NCBI GenBank assembly: GCA_013398175.1
Contig: VZRZ01007230.1
Coordinates: 845,250 to 909,249 of the forward strand
Source of the DNA: Climacteris rufus
Lineage: Eukaryota; Chordata; Aves; Passeriformes; Climacteridae
DNA length: 64,000 bases
Direction: 5' to 3'
The notes below the pieces were generated by a model. That model ran no database searches, had not been told where the DNA came from, and saw only the letters and a list, made by a program, of their open reading frames with translations. The translations under genes and the position numbers were made by a program. Of the stretch, positions 1-15,500 are shown in pieces; position 1 is the stretch's first letter, and the number at the start of each line of letters is the position of its first letter.

Positions 1-3000
1 TGAACAACAGTCTGCAGGGACTTTAAACTTCATTAGACCAATAAGTATACAAACCACACATTTCTTACCACTCATTCTACTATTATGAAATACTTATAAA
101 TCAGAAAATCAAAAGGGAGCATTGTAGTAAATGGTTTTTTTAAAGGAAAAGGTGATTCTCTCCACTTGCTCCAATAAATGTAAAATTCTTTATTGTTAAG
201 TGTTGGGTTAAAGACAGGATTGGTTTTAAATGCAACAAGCACAAGGAGTGTCTCTTTCAGCAGTGTTCCCCTTCAAAATGCAAACTATGGGCAATACTGA
301 AGTGCAGCAGCACATGTTATTTGGCTTATGCTTGAAGTGCACTGGAGGTGGTGTAGGGACAATCTCTTCTTATCTCAGTCACCAGTCCAATACTTCTCAG
401 CCTTGCAATCACACTAATTGGGGAGAGACTGGATAGGAACACAGTACTGTAACACATAGTAAGATATTAAGTCATAAAAAACACCCAACCCTTCCTCACA
501 TAATCTTTCAAACCCAGGGTTAAAGTATTGGGAATTTTTCTGCAGGCACTCATCATTTTAATAAATGATTTTTCATAGTGCAGAGTAAAATGATAACTCA
601 GCACATAGCAAGAAACTCTTACTTCAGTAAATTAGAAGTCGCTGTCTCCAAAACTAACTTGTATTTTAAAATACTTTAAAATACTCTCTTGCAATGCACC
701 TGTGTAACACAAGTGGGGATATCCTAAGAGACAGGAAAGTGCAGTAGTCGTGGCTATCAGCACCGCATGGGACAATGCAAATACACCAACACTTGTTAAC
801 ATGATTACATAGAAAAATAAATTTCAGTCCCTTCACTACTCAAATAGTCTCTGCTTCTTTATTATTTATGCAAGGGAAGAGACTCATACAAGAACAACAT
901 TATAAATTTTAGACATATTGATTTACTCTGTCTTATAATTAGTAAGAAAATTGGACACTGCTATAGCAGCTTACATGAATAATTCTGAAGTGATGCAGTA
1001 AGCTGCAGTATTTCCTGCATCCCAGCCTACACAAAGCAACTATAAATTTATTATTTTAAGTCTCTAATTCAGCAAAATCAAATACATAACTGCATAAGTC
1101 AAACCATAAACACCAACAGCCTATGGTTAGTTGTTTTTAATTGATGGCTGATCAATATATTACTATGTGACACAGTGATAATGGGCACGTGGTTCATACA
1201 CCGATGTTAGGAGTTTGGGCACAACCCCAACAGTCAACACTGCAGTGATCATACTTGGAGAAGCAACAGCAAAAATTACCTCAGTAAATTTCAAATACCA
1301 CAGTTAGTTGTAGTGCTAGCAATTTACAGAAAGAAATAAATTCTTGACTGCAAACTCAGCAAAACAGAATCAGTGGTGAGGACATGGGACCCTGTGATAT
1401 ATTTATGGGATCAATCCTCAGTCTTGAAGTTCATAAAGAGCTGAAGTGTGGATAAAGCTTACTAAGTAACCCTGCTTGCCATCTTGGACATATAAAGCCT
1501 ACCTTATTTCCTGGCTTTTCAACAGTTACTTTTGTTTCAAAAAGAAAGTAAATTTTTTCCCATCTCTGATAATGAAAATCCATCCACAAGCTAAAAGGTT
1601 GGGTCCTGGAAATTTAATATTTAAAAAAACCTCAGAAATTCTAATTATTTAGAGACGATAAACTACTTCTGCACAAAAAAACCTTTCCAGACTTCGTTAT
1701 ATTCCTCTTTAGAAAACATGCTGTACCACTACCAAGTAAAACTATATTTGTCAAATAAATGAAAGTGAAAGCAAATATTCTAGCTACTTTCACCAACTTG
1801 TCCATAGCTGTCAACCCCTTGTAATAAAAGTAAATTCACATTTTACAGGGTATATGCCTCATTTGGTGGGTTATTCACTTCAAGAATCTTTCTTCCATGA
1901 AGAACAGTCCTTCTGCTTACAGATGTAGAGGTACATATAAATGCTCACAAAAGAAAATTGGTTGTTGTATTCTAATTCCCAAATGTAGCTCCTAAAAAAA
2001 AGAGGCACTACATAAGGAAAGCATCCAATTACCTATAGACTACAGGTGGCTCTAAAGTTTTTTCTTTGGATGTTACTAACCAAATTTCAATACAGCTGAA
2101 GGAGAAAATATCCTTCCTTCAAACATTAAGTTCACTGATAAACTGGTGCCTAAAGTAGTACGTCCCCAGTAGAATAGAGACGTAAGAAATATCTTTCCAC
2201 ATCCCCTAATCTCTGAGGTTGGTTTTCTGTTAGAACTGTGCCTGCTGACAAATTCCACATGAAATAAACACTTTTTTGCCATATAGGTACCACCAGACTT
2301 AATTTCTTGGTAGACAGTCAAAAGCACAAAGAACCAAAATTAGAGACATCATGAAACACTGACTTGAAAAAAAGGAGGTATTTGAGGAATTTTGCAGTCT
2401 GTTTGACCTAGAAAAAAGTCAGGCTACCTTTTAGCTTTCACAGGTTTATCAGATATAACTTAAAGACTGTATACAAACAAAACCAAGTAGTAAAATAGAG
2501 AGTACTGGACTTTAAAAATGTTCAGAAGAAAAGAAAAAAAAGTTCCCGATTTTAAGGCTTCATGCTTTTCTATGGCAAAAAACAGATTTGTAACTTGGTA
2601 GTAATCAAAAGAGAAACCCCTTTCCTAAGACTACATCCAAGCTATAATACTCTGCCCACATTGGCATTTGAGATGTTGGTGACAAAAACATTCCAGAGGC
2701 TGACAACACAAGCCATTTTGCTTCAGACTGAATGCACCTTAACATAATGTTCCAGTTTCAGGCCAACCAGGACAGAGTCATAGTCGGTGCAATCAATCAG
2801 CCATTAAAGATGTACTCTCAGGAACAGCTCTGCCAAGTGAGTTAGTGGCAAATAAATGGAAAAGTAGTTGTCCAAGTATTTTAATCTACTCTAAGGACCT
2901 TTTATGGTCAAGCATATGGAGAGAGAATTATTCAGGCACAGAAAAACAAAAATGACTTGTGATAGGCTCATAAAAAGTGACAAGAGAAAGAGAGATAAAA

Positions 3001-6000
3001 ACCTAACTAATCTCAAGAAACATCAACCAGTGACAAATTCATAGAATTTATAATCCATAAGATTAAGAGATATTGCTCATGAAACTTCTTTGCAAAGGAC
3101 ATGTGGAGGTACAAAGAAGGTCTTAGAAAAGAGGTCTCTCATGAAACAGAAAAATGGAAACTAAAGGGCAAGAAAAAAGGGAATGGACTTTAATGTCAAT
3201 GCTATGAAGATACTTATATAATAATGATGGATACCAAGCAAATACTGCTGCCTACAACTACCATGTCAACACTGAAATTTTGAGCAGAGTGGGAGTTCTT
3301 GTCATTTATTTGTGTAACTTCCTAGATTTCAGCTGTTTCAACTGCAGCATATGGACAGTTTCTCTTCAAACCACTCTAGAAACGTTTGGGAGGTGCTCTG
3401 TGGATTTGGGGGGAGAGGGGATGTTTGGGGTTTTTTTTAATCAACTCAGGCAGAACACCTAAACCATTTTGTTCCCGAGTTTCAGCTTCAGTGAAAGCCA
3501 TACTTGGTATAACTTGGAGGATAATAACGTAGGGCAAGCAAAAATATAACTGTTTCAGCAGGCTTATCCATGGGAAGACAAATTTGTGCTGAGACAGAGA
3601 CCTAAGCAATTTAAATTAATTGAAGTTGTCAATGTAAGTGGTTACACTTCTGAAGCAATTCAGGCAGTGTGAAGCACATAGGAGTCCCCTTGACACTAAA
3701 AGTTTGTCAGAAACAGTAACTAATATACATTAACAGAACCAGAATATAAAGTTCCAACAAAATAAAGGAGAAACTTCTATAACAATTACTAGAACTGAAC
3801 TTTCAGTTCAGTGAAAAATAGGTATAGAAATATTAAGGTAAAACCCAGAATAAGATAAACACTCAAATTTTTGCCTGTAGTTCAAGTTTCTGATCATAAG
3901 CTTTTATAGCAAATTTTCAATTTCCTGACAGAGAGCATTCAGGTTTCAACTGAAGGCAAAAAAGTATAGTGCAACAGCTTAAAAATATGTAACTTTTAGA
4001 GTGCAGAGACACTTTAAAATGTTGTAAGTAATCACTTCTCTTTGATTCTATTTTTCCTTGCATGTTTCTGAAAATGTGATGGAAATCAAGCAGTTTCTAC
4101 TAGAATTTAGTCCCAAATGTTGTAGAATATTATGATCCTTATTTACATACTGGTATTGCAATAGAGAAATACTGTATTACACACTATTTTAATGGGAAAA
4201 ATCAATTCATAAATAATAGGGAGCGGTACACACTAGAATCAGAAGGTGCTGAGCTGGAATTCTATGAAGCATTTGCCAGTTAATCTTAGAAGCAGACTAC
4301 CAAGATTATAGGATAAAATATATGACTGCTTTTGTGATGCAATCACTACCCCTGTCCCAAGGGATTTACATAAAATAGCTTCTAACAATGCTTTTCTTAT
4401 CCAGCAAGCCAGAGTTATCCATTAGAAGTAACAGACATTATGCCAAGGAGAAAATAGAGATGAACATGTATGAACCATAGAGACAACTGCTTTCAGAATG
4501 CTCCATTTACTTTGTAAGTATTATTGCAATAAAAGTGAAGAAAGTAATTAATTGGCATACATCATACTTAAGGCCCTTTAAACTTTCAGCAGTGTAGTCT
4601 TAACAACTCTATGCTTATTAAAATACCTAATATTATTTATGTTACAGTAGTACTCTGAGGCCCCAACTAAGACTGAGGTTTCTCTTGAGTATGATAAAAT
4701 CATTATCACATTGACTCACAATAAAATCCCTTTCAAATTATTAAAAAATACAAAACAAAACAAACACATATGCTCTGTTTAAGCCAAATTGCTATCTCTA
4801 GAAGCTTTACTACAGTTTTTGCTGTTTAGCTCATCCTTATTTTTAATGCCAGAAGGAAGTACAAGCACACTGCATATTTTTCAATAGACAGATAAAAGCA
4901 TAGCTTGGAAACACACAGCTCTGGGCCTCTCCCTGCCTTTCAGGCCACTGGGTGTAGGCACACAGATATTCCTTCATTCATCAGCACCTGTCTAAAGCAA
5001 TCTAAACAAGATTGCTGTCTCTCTCTACCTGTTAAAGAACACAACCCCAAGTCAAACCCTGGCATTAGTAGGTCTGTGGGAATTCTGAATCTAACTAGCA
5101 AATTGAGCTGGGAGAGACTTTAGGCTCTCAGATCTCTCTCTAATATCAAACTGCTGAGTGTCAAAGTTCACAGAGGACAGGCAGAATGTGCATAAACTTC
5201 TTAGACGCATTACTGAAACAGACAGTTCAATATGAAGAGTTTCCAAACAAGTAATCGTATATACAAATATTAGTACAATCTGCTGTTGTAAAAATCACTA
5301 TTTTTTTTCAAATTTTTGTAACATAAATTTTTTTTCCATACTTCAAAAGCTGTACTGTCATATTCTGCATAATTAACTTCTGGGTTATACTAACTGGCCC
5401 ACTGAGACTGTTCATTATATTCCATTTGTTAAGACCTGTTAGATGAAAGTCAGCTCAACTCTCTCCAGAGTGTCTAAAAAAATGAACTATAAATAAACAC
5501 TTAAAAAAAGAGCTAACTATTAGAAACAAACAAAACACAAACATCATCCAGATTACTGAGCACAGGTGAGTAAAGCTAGTTAGTCAGATGTTGCATTTCC
5601 ATTTGTTAAGAGGTAAAATGCATGACTTATGATGAAGTGTTTAGCAATCCAGTGGATGTTGGCCCAGCAGCCAGAAGCCTGCTGGGGATCAGAAGATCCA
5701 CCTGACAAGGACACTCCTGTGCATCCCCTATGGCTGCAGGCACTGGGCAACCAACACCCAGCCAGCTCTGGGGGCACACAACACAGGTATAAATTGCATT
5801 GTAAAAAGAGTGACTGAACCTTTCTGTGCTTTGCTTATTTCAGTGACAGTTGCAGCACAAGTCATCAGCACCTCCTAACTTCTCTTCACTCAATCCCCCA
5901 CCCAACCAGTTTTTCCCTGATCTGTCTTATGCACCTTTTACAAAAAGTTTTAGTCTGTTGCAGTGCAGTTCTCAGCAATTTAAGCAGTTCCTTGATTTCC

Positions 6001-6434
6001 ACAGTTTAACACTGGATTTTAATAATCTATTCCAACAAATCATTTCTGGAATGCATATGCTCTTAAAGGCTTAATGAAGAACAGATTTTCAGTGAGATTC
6101 CCTGTTTTCCTGTCTCAGAGAAGGACCTTACCAGATTGCACAACCACACTTTTCATTCTTTTAAAGAATAAGCTACTGCACTGGAAATTCCAGGTTCAAA
6201 CTTCACTCAAGAAAAGCAGAAAACCTAAAGCACAACAGAGCAATTCTAATATTGTTCTAGAATTAACAGTACACTCATTAATGAAACGGACATGTTAACG
6301 AAAAACACTTTGAATTTTCCTTTTAAAAGCCACCTTATTTGTTACATACCTCAGAACTGTTTGCTAGGAACTAGAAGCAAATTGTACAACTGGAAATTAA
6401 CCTGAAAAAAAGTAAACTTTAACAAGTTACTTAC
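1..6434 (-). other. BBS9: BBS9 intron, left part of the window
   Basis: Unique AT-rich sequence with no recognisable exon on either strand and no clear CR1 or LTR copy. Short open frames here have no protein-like composition or splice context. It is read as the 5' part of the intron after coding exon 8. Confidence 0.6.
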
Positions 6435-6564
6435 TGAAAATTGGCTACTTTTACTGATACAGGAATGTGGGGAAGTTGAGTGGCCCATTTCAGTGTAACA
6501 TCTTGATAAACATTCAACATTTTACTGTGGTTTGCAATTAAAGTGTTTATTGTTCCTTCTCGCA
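6435..6564 (-). CDS. BBS9: BBS9 coding exon 8 (last one in the window)
   Basis: 130 nt, residues 296-339, reading REGTINTLIANHSKMLNVYQ then DVTLKWATQLPHIPVSVKVA and NF. The acceptor is TTTGAACAG and the donor is TTTTCA|GTAAGT. It ends in phase 2. The next family segment (around LSDDGHLQCSYLGT in mammals) was not found on either strand in 1-6434, so that exon should lie outside the window. Confidence 0.94.
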
Positions 6565-9500
6565 CTGTTCAAAGACAAAAAAAACAATTTTAGGATGAAA
6601 GATTTTTCAAAAGCCAGCGTTTTTCTTTGAGACTTATATCATTACATTACTTTTTCTTTTATTTTAGGCCATTACTTGTTATAAATTAATTTAATATAAA
6701 GTGTCAAAAGTTATGAAAGTTACATTGACAATAACCAAGGACATATGTGATTAATTACAGATACCCATGTCAACTGGATATTAAATGACACATGCCACAA
6801 CTTTCTAAGGTACTGGCCAGCCATGTTTGGTAATTTAAAACATGGCACAGGCTCATAATGGCCATGTTGGCATGCCAGGACAGATATGACAAAATACACA
6901 TTGATTAAGTATCTGCTACTTACAAACTTCATTAATATATTAACTTGTGAATATCAGTTATATGTGTATGCATCTATAGGGTTTATTCATAGTACCATTC
7001 AAATTAGAAAGCATAAAATGTGAAGATTGCTAAGATCAAATTTATAAAGGCTAAAATTATATTTTAAGTTCAAAAGCAGACATAGTGTCAAAAATTTATC
7101 AGATTGTTTTAGAAACATCAAAAGAGAATAGGTATTAAGAGTCTGTAATTCTAACCAAGCATCTAACCAAGTTGTTTCCACCCAATGTAATAACACCAAA
7201 CTTCATTTGATTTTTTTTAACTATCTGTAAATAGCAGAACATCATAAAACAAAAGGTCCTCAAAGAGAAGGTCCTCAAACACTAGTTTACTCTTCCAAAG
7301 ACTCTCATTCTTCTATATTTGTTGCTTTGATAGGCTAGGCACTAGACAGTACCCCAATTTGGAGAAACTAAAATATTTAGATTCTAAAAATTATGACACT
7401 TCACACTAAGTATTTGAAAATAAACCTGCCTCGTTCAAAAAGACAGATCTGATTTCCCAGACTTTCTACAAATCACAGAATCACAGAATGGCCTGGGTTA
7501 GAATGGACCTTAAAGGTCATCCAGTCCCAACGGCCAGGACCAGAGGCAGGGACACCTCCCATCAGACTGGGTCGCTCAAGGCTTTATCCAACCTGGCTTT
7601 GAACACTGCCAGGGTTGGGGTATCCACAACCACCCTGGGCAAACTGCTCCAGTGTCTCACCACCCTCACAGTAAAGAATTTCTTCCTTTTATCTGCCTAA
7701 ATGACATGGGCAGGGACACCATCCACCAGACCAGCTTGCTCAACGCCCCACCCAACCTGCTTATTCAGAAAGATATGTTTATTCAGTGGTTAAAAAAAGC
7801 CTCAAACAACTGTTAGCTCTAAAAGTAACCAAGCTAAAGTGAAGTTGAGTTTTCCTTTTACAAACCTGAACAATAAGGAATGAAGCAACTCGGACTGTAA
7901 TCAAGCTTTTTCATGAATCGTATTTGCCCATTATCCTTAAGGCAAAAGAAGTTTCTCTCACCAAGCACAAAAACAGAAGAAACTCCCTGATTAAAGGAGA
8001 CAACGCATATATCCAGTGCTTGCTCTCCGATGTTTAAAACCCAATCCACCTTCAAAAGAAAAAACATGCTCCAGAAATCAATTGACAGCTGAATATTAAA
8101 GACAAAACTTTGAGAAAGCTCAGAACTAATGAAATTATGTATCATTAACATAGATAGAAAAGCAAAATCAAGGGGGTTTTTTGAGTGAGAATTAGCCTCT
8201 TATTCTGAGGGCAGCTGGTAACTTTCCTTAATGTGACTAAAGCAGCAAAAATTATCTTCTTTTTTAAATAGTCATGAATTGATGGCTATGCAGTTCAGTT
8301 GAGTACATTTAAATTTTAAAATACACATCCCATTCATAAGGTAAATGCTTTATACTTTAACTAATGAATCCAAGCACAGATTATTAGAATCATTTACATC
8401 TGCTTCTGTACATGTCCTTGGTTATTAAGGGCAAAGTCAGAGAGCAAAAGGTCGCAGCTTATTCCACCAACATATGTAAATGTAAAAACAGACAAACATT
8501 TTAGGTGTGTAAGCCAATATTTATGCTTGCAGTGACTCATGTACACCCTTCAATCTGGAGAATGCTCAGGTATGTCATAGTTTGTTTACTTGTCCAACTA
8601 CACATATTGATAAAATAAACAATTACTTAGAAATCCTGCCTCACCTGTCTTTAAACAATACTACTGCTTATGAATACATTTCATTGGTTTATTTCTTCAG
8701 CTCCTCTGAGAAATTTCAACTAAACACACATGCAAAAAATGCTTTTGACTTCTGCCAAGCTGGTTAAACAGAAATTTAAAATTTATGATGTAAAAATATA
8801 TCAAAGTTCAACTGTCAGCACTTCCTATATGAAGAGCATCAATCACTTTGCTTAAAGAGCGTAGAATGTGTCAGCAAATATCCTGGCATAACTGATATAT
8901 GAAACTGGAAGTGCCATCTTAAAAGTTAAAAGGAAAAAGCCAGATTATTATATGTGTCTCCATGTATGCCTTGTGTTCTAGATTTAAAAAAAAATTGTTT
9001 CATTTACAGCACATCCGATGAAGCTTCCAGATTTTTTATTCATAAACTGTCCTCTCCTACTTCTAGATGTCAGATTCAGACTACATATATTTGAAAGATT
9101 CTACAATTAGCCACTGGAAGGAAGATGCTTTCCCAATATTTTATTGTCATACCTGAAATATGCTGAATCTAGCATTTTATGTATGCAGTATATTTAGCAG
9201 ACAAGCAACTCTACTGGAGGACCACAAAGAATTCAATTATCTTCCTCATAAGAGGAGACAGCTCAAATATTAAACAAATTAGTCACAGGGACCTCCACAG
9301 GTTTTTCACAAAAAGAGTTCAGGACACTGACTATTTATAGAAACATTTCCTTGTGATTTTTTCTCTAAATTAAAAGGATTCCTCAAGGGGAATTAGATCA
9401 ATTTTCTACAATACAAGTCACAATTATTCTTCATTTTAAAACATGAGCAATAATTCAGGTGTACCTATTTATCTATTTCACTACTGTGTAAGTTCTGTAG

Positions 9501-12500
9501 TACAAAGATTGCCTTGGAAATAGTTATTTCCATTGCACAGTTCTCTCTTTTACTTGCAACAGCAAGTTTTAAAGCCCAGCCTTAAACAACTGAGGCCCAA
9601 AGAAACCTTAATAGAAATCTACGGGAGTCTTTCCATTGGCTTTAGCAGCAATTGGATCAGGTCCTTTGTCAGCAGACAATGTTTCCATTTGTTACTTAGC
9701 ATCTCTGTTTTTAACATGTATGCAGTGTTCATACAGTGTATGTAAAACAAACAGGTTTTACCGCAAGTCTTTTTCCAGAACTGAGTTTTTGTTGTTCTGC
9801 ATCTTGTCTTTCATCAGCATCCGTGGCAAATGCCAGCACTTGGTATCTGTTACAGGCAGTTTAAAAAGATAAAAAGAAAATAAAAGTTATCTTTGTAGTT
9901 AAGACCCTTACATTAAGTCAGAAATAAAATATAATTATCGTGAGAATACATAGACAGTAAAATCACAGTCTAAAAGGATGGTTAGAAAGTCTACTGCAAC
10001 ATATCTGTCATCACCAAAGCTGTTAAGATTAATATCACTGTAGGATAGCATCTAAGTGTAAAGGTAGAAATTAAAACAAACATTTCTATACAGATTTTAT
10101 GTGGTGTTAAAAAAAGTTCAACAGCTAAATATGTTAGAAGATAGAAATATAGACCACAAAGGTAGAAGAAACCAACTTACTATCAAATTGTGAAATTGGA
10201 CTTCTCATAAAAAATGAACTTTTTTGCTCTTATTAAGCTTCTTAAAAACTTCCTAAACTACTCAGAAATACAATCTGCTCTAATAATGAAACTTGCAAGC
10301 ACCACTATTAAGTAAACTAAGTGGTTCCAATCTAAGAGGCCACAGTAAACTGGGATCAGTAGGTAGTACATTTAGCAAAAGCTTGTGGGATTTTTATTAT
10401 TTCAACTGCCAACAAACCACACTAAGAAAAATTGGCAATGAAGACATTTGAACAAAAGCAACTGCCATAAAATCTCTGTATATCTATCTGGCCTCTTTAC
10501 ACCTATGCAATCCTTAGTGTTCAAACTGTGTCCTCATTGACTGTTCTGTAACTGCTGCTTTCCTGAATTTGTGCTGGTATCCTAGCTTACTGAACTACCC
10601 TGTTTCCTGTGTATGCACATCAGGTAATCTGTAGAATACTGAAGTTTCACACATAAGTGAAATAAACAACAACAGAAAAAGACCCAATATAAACTTATCC
10701 AAAAGAAAGCATTTAAGTCTTGATGCCACGGAGTGCCATCAGCTCCTGAGCTTAAACCAACACAATTCTGAACATTCAAGTCAATCTAAAACAAGAGTAC
10801 ATATTTTTGTTCATTGTCAAAGTTAGAGATTTTAAATGATGACAACAATATTCCTCACATTTCATGCATGTATTGTGGTGTAGCAAAAGGATAAGGAATA
10901 ATGGCCATGTATTAAGACACAAGTTCACCTCAACATGAGGAAGAAATTCTTTACACTGTAGGTGGCAGAGCACTGGAACAGGCTGCCCAGGGAGGTCATG
11001 GAGTCTCCTTCTCTAGAGACATTCAAAACCCACATGGATATTCCTGTGGAACCTGGTCTAGGTGACCCTGTCTTGGCATGGGAGTTGGACCAGATGATCT
11101 CCAGAGGTGCCTTCCAAACCTGTGATTCTGTGCTTGCTACTGAAGGATGCTAGTTTCTAAAATTAACTTTCTTACAGAAGTAAACCTGGAATAAGGAATT
11201 TAATTGCTTAAGGTGAATGCTATGACCTAGTTAATAATACTAAATAAGCTGCTTTTAGTACAATTACAATGTCTTTAACTGTCCTCTATCTGAACAAGTT
11301 TACTTCGCTTTTTCAGTTTAACACATTTATAAGAGAAGTTGCAGAATCACAGAATAAGCTGAGTTGGAAGGGACCCAGAAGGATCCTGACCTAATAAAAT
11401 TTGCTCTTTTCAGCATATTTTATTTATAGTCTTGGAAAACACATTAAGATTTTATTAACTAATCACAGATTAATACAGAGTTGTCAAAACAAGCTCACAT
11501 GAAACAGCAATATGTACCGATGTTTCAGTACTAGCTACCTGCACAGTCTTGCATGACAAAAAACTCGAGCCACAGATGACCAACAAAAACTTTCAATTCA
11601 GCTATCATATCAAGCATGGAAGAGACATTTTGCTTTTAGATCTTGAAAGAATTCAGCAACAGCACAGGAAATACTGCTTTCAAATGAAGCCATTGGTCTA
11701 TATGACATCTAAGAAGATAGATAAATTGAAGTTTGGCAACTTTTTCTGCTAAAAACATTAGATAAAACTGTTGTATTTTTCACTCAATACCATAAAAACA
11801 GCCTCTTCTCTCCTTAGCACGTCTGTTTTCTTCACTTTAAAATGATTACTTTAGTCTAATGTCCTAATATTTCAGATGTGCACTAGAGACTAGTTCCACT
11901 ACTGTCTTAACATTTGGTGTTAAAGACCAATAACCAAGTGAAGAATTCCTTTAAAACTTCATCCTCCCACAGTAAGGACATCACATTTGTGAATTAGTAA
12001 CAGACTGATGAAAAATTTTAGTCGTATTTGTTGTAAAGGTCAAGAATCTGAACATAACAAAAACTGTATGAGATGTTAATTTTAAAGGAAAAAAAATTTC
12101 TTCATTCCTTGACAACCCTAATAGATTCTATTATAATTTCATTCTAATATTATATTAGAAGTTTTATTCTAATTTCATAGGAAAATAATGAATTTTCCAT
12201 TAAATTACTTTTACTTGCAACACATCTTGTCCCGTGTTAAGGAAACAATACACAGTATCTATAAGCTGTCACCTGATCAAGCTTAAGCAGCAAAATAAAA
12301 AGAGTATTGCTTGAGAACTGCAGGTGACAGAACAGCATAGTGTGACAAAGCATCGTGTTTTACCAGCATTCCCTGGATTAAATTTCCAGGGCATAATTTA
12401 TACAAAGTGGCATGATTACTTTCTTTAATATGTATGATCACCTCTGAAAAAAATCCTCAACATACTTGTCAGCCCATGCCTTCAGCTTGATGAGATTCCT

Positions 12501-15500
12501 CTGAATTGCAGCCCTATCCTTTCTATATTAGCCACTTCCTACAATTTGGCATTGTCCTTGAATTTCAGGACATGCATTCTGTCCTACTGTCCAGGATGAA
12601 GATGTTAAAGAAATACTGGCTCCAGTATCATCATCACTCATCTGTGGCTGCTAGTTAGAACCGTGAACAACAAATACTCTGTAAGGCTGACAAGTGTCAC
12701 TTTTTCACCCATCTTACTGGGTGTGGGTTTTTGTCATCACAGGTAATAGCTCTGCCCCAAACACCACCCCACCCCAATCTGCTGCTAGCCATAGAAATTC
12801 AAAGCCCTAACATTAAGTCCTCTGTGAGAACAAGAGTCTCCAATTAGGAAACATCCTGTTTAAAAAAGGCTTCATAGCAGACATCCACCACAATGTCCCA
12901 TTCCTTAAGCATCCATCTGATTCCAAACAGAAACTTGAAAAACTCTCAACATGCTGGTTGCATCAGAGAGACCCCTGTATTCAAGTTGCTCCTTCACAGA
13001 GAAGACAAATCCCCCTGTCTGTCTTTAAAATCTTTCTCATTCTCTTTCTTATTAGATCTCTATTAGATTATTAGATTAGATCTCTGTGAGAGATCTAATC
13101 TTTATTAGATTTTATCTGGTTTGCCTTATGATACATAGTCCCTGTGCTCGGAGGAATGTCTTGCACAGTCTTTCCTTTCCATCTTGTCCTGGTTTTCTAA
13201 ATGTTGAACCCATAAACTTAATATGGCCACAAACTAAAACAGCTCACAACAGTTTCATCCATATTCCAGCAGTGAAAGCACAGACCAGACTGAACTCAAG
13301 CAGGGAAAAACCTGACACTTGGGAGCAACACAGCCTTGACAAGCTAGGAGACTTACTATATTTATAAAAATAATAGGACCATAAATTCATGAGGACTCAC
13401 AGTATGCTTCCTTATATGATTGTACAGAGACAGTACTCATCAACACCCAACATCTTTCCTGCAACTACCTGTTTTTTGGAGACTCCAGTAAAGGCATTAA
13501 AAAGCAAACACGATTACTTCCGATTTGTTTACCTAGTAAACGATAGCACCAAAATATGCTATAATTAGGGAACATAAACACATACTTGTAACTCTCAACT
13601 TGTTGGCAAGAAGACACTGTAATGAAGGAGTCTGTGCGAGAGCTGTAAGCCAAGGGACCGGGCAGAAGAAAACCGGGTAAAAACCGGCCAAAAGCGTAAC
13701 TTTCTTGTTCAAACAACATGAGCATCCCATCCATGGATTGTATGCATATCAAATCTCGACCTAAGGAAAGCAACAGAAGGAAATACAAAGGAAACAAAGC
13801 AATATTGTTTACGTAGCTTCAATCCTAAAACCATGACTAAATTAAAATTGTACTCATAAGCAATCCTAACAAAAGTAAGATTCATTTTCATTTATGGGAG
13901 TGTTTACTATGAGAAAGAACACTAAATATTCCAACCTCAATAAAAGCTTGCTTTCTAAAATAAACAAACTAGATTGTGGGAGGGGAATAATATTCAGAAT
14001 AAATTAAAAGAGGGAAAAAAAGAGCAATAAATTTTATTTCAAAACAAAATTCCTGAGGATATAACCATTACAATTTCAATTCAAATAAATGTTTCAATAT
14101 TCCCAAAACACCAAATTATTCTGGTTCTTAAAAACTTCCATACCTTACAAGCAGTCATAACAACTGTGGTTTAAAAATAACCTATTCTATTCTTTCAAGT
14201 CTACTTAAGCAACATAACAGAAAGTCCTACAAATATGTATTGTTGTGAAAATAATACAATGGTAATGTCTTCCACATTTTACATTCACATTTTCTGTCTT
14301 CAAGGAAAGAAAAAAACAAACAAGGCCCACTCTATAATACCAGCACGACTGAAAAACATCAAATAAAAAAAAAATCAGCATGGAGTAAATTCCTTCAAGC
14401 CTCATGCATTATTCAGCAGCCTCAAGACAAGACTTAAACATGGCTTGGCATGCCTCAAGTACACCAACCAAAATGAAAAGTCTCATTAGGAAGATTTCTG
14501 AGATTGGAAGCTCATTGTGCAGTTTGCACTTCATATGAAAGGGTAACAATTCAAACAAAAAATATTTTTTATGCGTTCCAAGAGAGCTACCATTAAGACT
14601 AATACTTTCAGAGGTTGATAGATGTATATCTCTCCTGAATTTATCTTGCAAACACTACATGAAATATTTGTAATTCAAAATGTCTGTTCACCCAATTAAA
14701 ATACTCTGTTGTGTCTCAGGAAAGATTCTGTATGCACGGACAACCCAAATAAATTGTCTATTCACTAGTGAACTGTCTATTCACTCCTCAATCCTTTAAT
14801 AAGAGTTTTCTTACATAAGAAGGTGAAGCAAAACAAAAATAGACTAAAACTTAATTCTTAAAGCAACAAATGTACAGTGCAAAATATTGTTCATCTCAAC
14901 TGTGATTCTTTATAGAAACTTTAACTACTTAAAAATAATAGCAGTATAAAAGACCAGAAGGACATCATGTCCTTGTGATTAAAATAGACAATAAAAATTT
15001 AGCTTAGCATAAGAACAGGAAAAAAAAGGAAGGTAAAGCAGCAGGGTCCTTTCTACCTGCCCTCCTCCTTCATCTCTTTTTCCGATTTTCCCATTTTCTA
15101 AACATTAAAATCTCACATCCTTTTTCCCAGATTCTGCATATAATTCATAACATGTAGCATAAACCATGTTGCAAATTACAACCATTTGATAAGAAGGATA
15201 TTTGAAAGTGCAATTCATGTTGTTCATTCAGTTGAGACAAAGTTGAATCTTTCAGTCTATAGTGAAAAGACAAGAGGGAGACAGACTCTTCCCTGTGGCA
15301 CACAGTTACAGGACTAAAGGCAACAGTAACAAACTGTATTACATTAAATTCTAGCTAAATATAATTTATTTTTTTTTTAAACTGTGAAGATTATGAAACA
15401 CTGGTGCCCATAGTTCAGAAAGGTTGTACACTGTCCTCCCACAGACATANNNNNNNNNNNNNNNNNNNNNNNNNNNNNNNNNNNNNNNNNNNNNNNNNNN

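Larger units (their letters stand above)
9847..13585 (-). other. BBS9: BBS9 intron between coding exons 5 and 6
   Basis: A 3.7 kb intron holding CR1 fragments at 10930-11140 (plus), 11342-11400 (minus) and 12460-12800 (minus, old), and an AGATCT-rich palindrome at 13073-13101. Otherwise unique. Confidence 0.85.

Noticed and set aside
1..6434. Search for the next BBS9 exon after residue 339
   Set aside because: No minus-strand stretch encodes the expected family sequence with splice sites, so the exon is taken to be outside the window.
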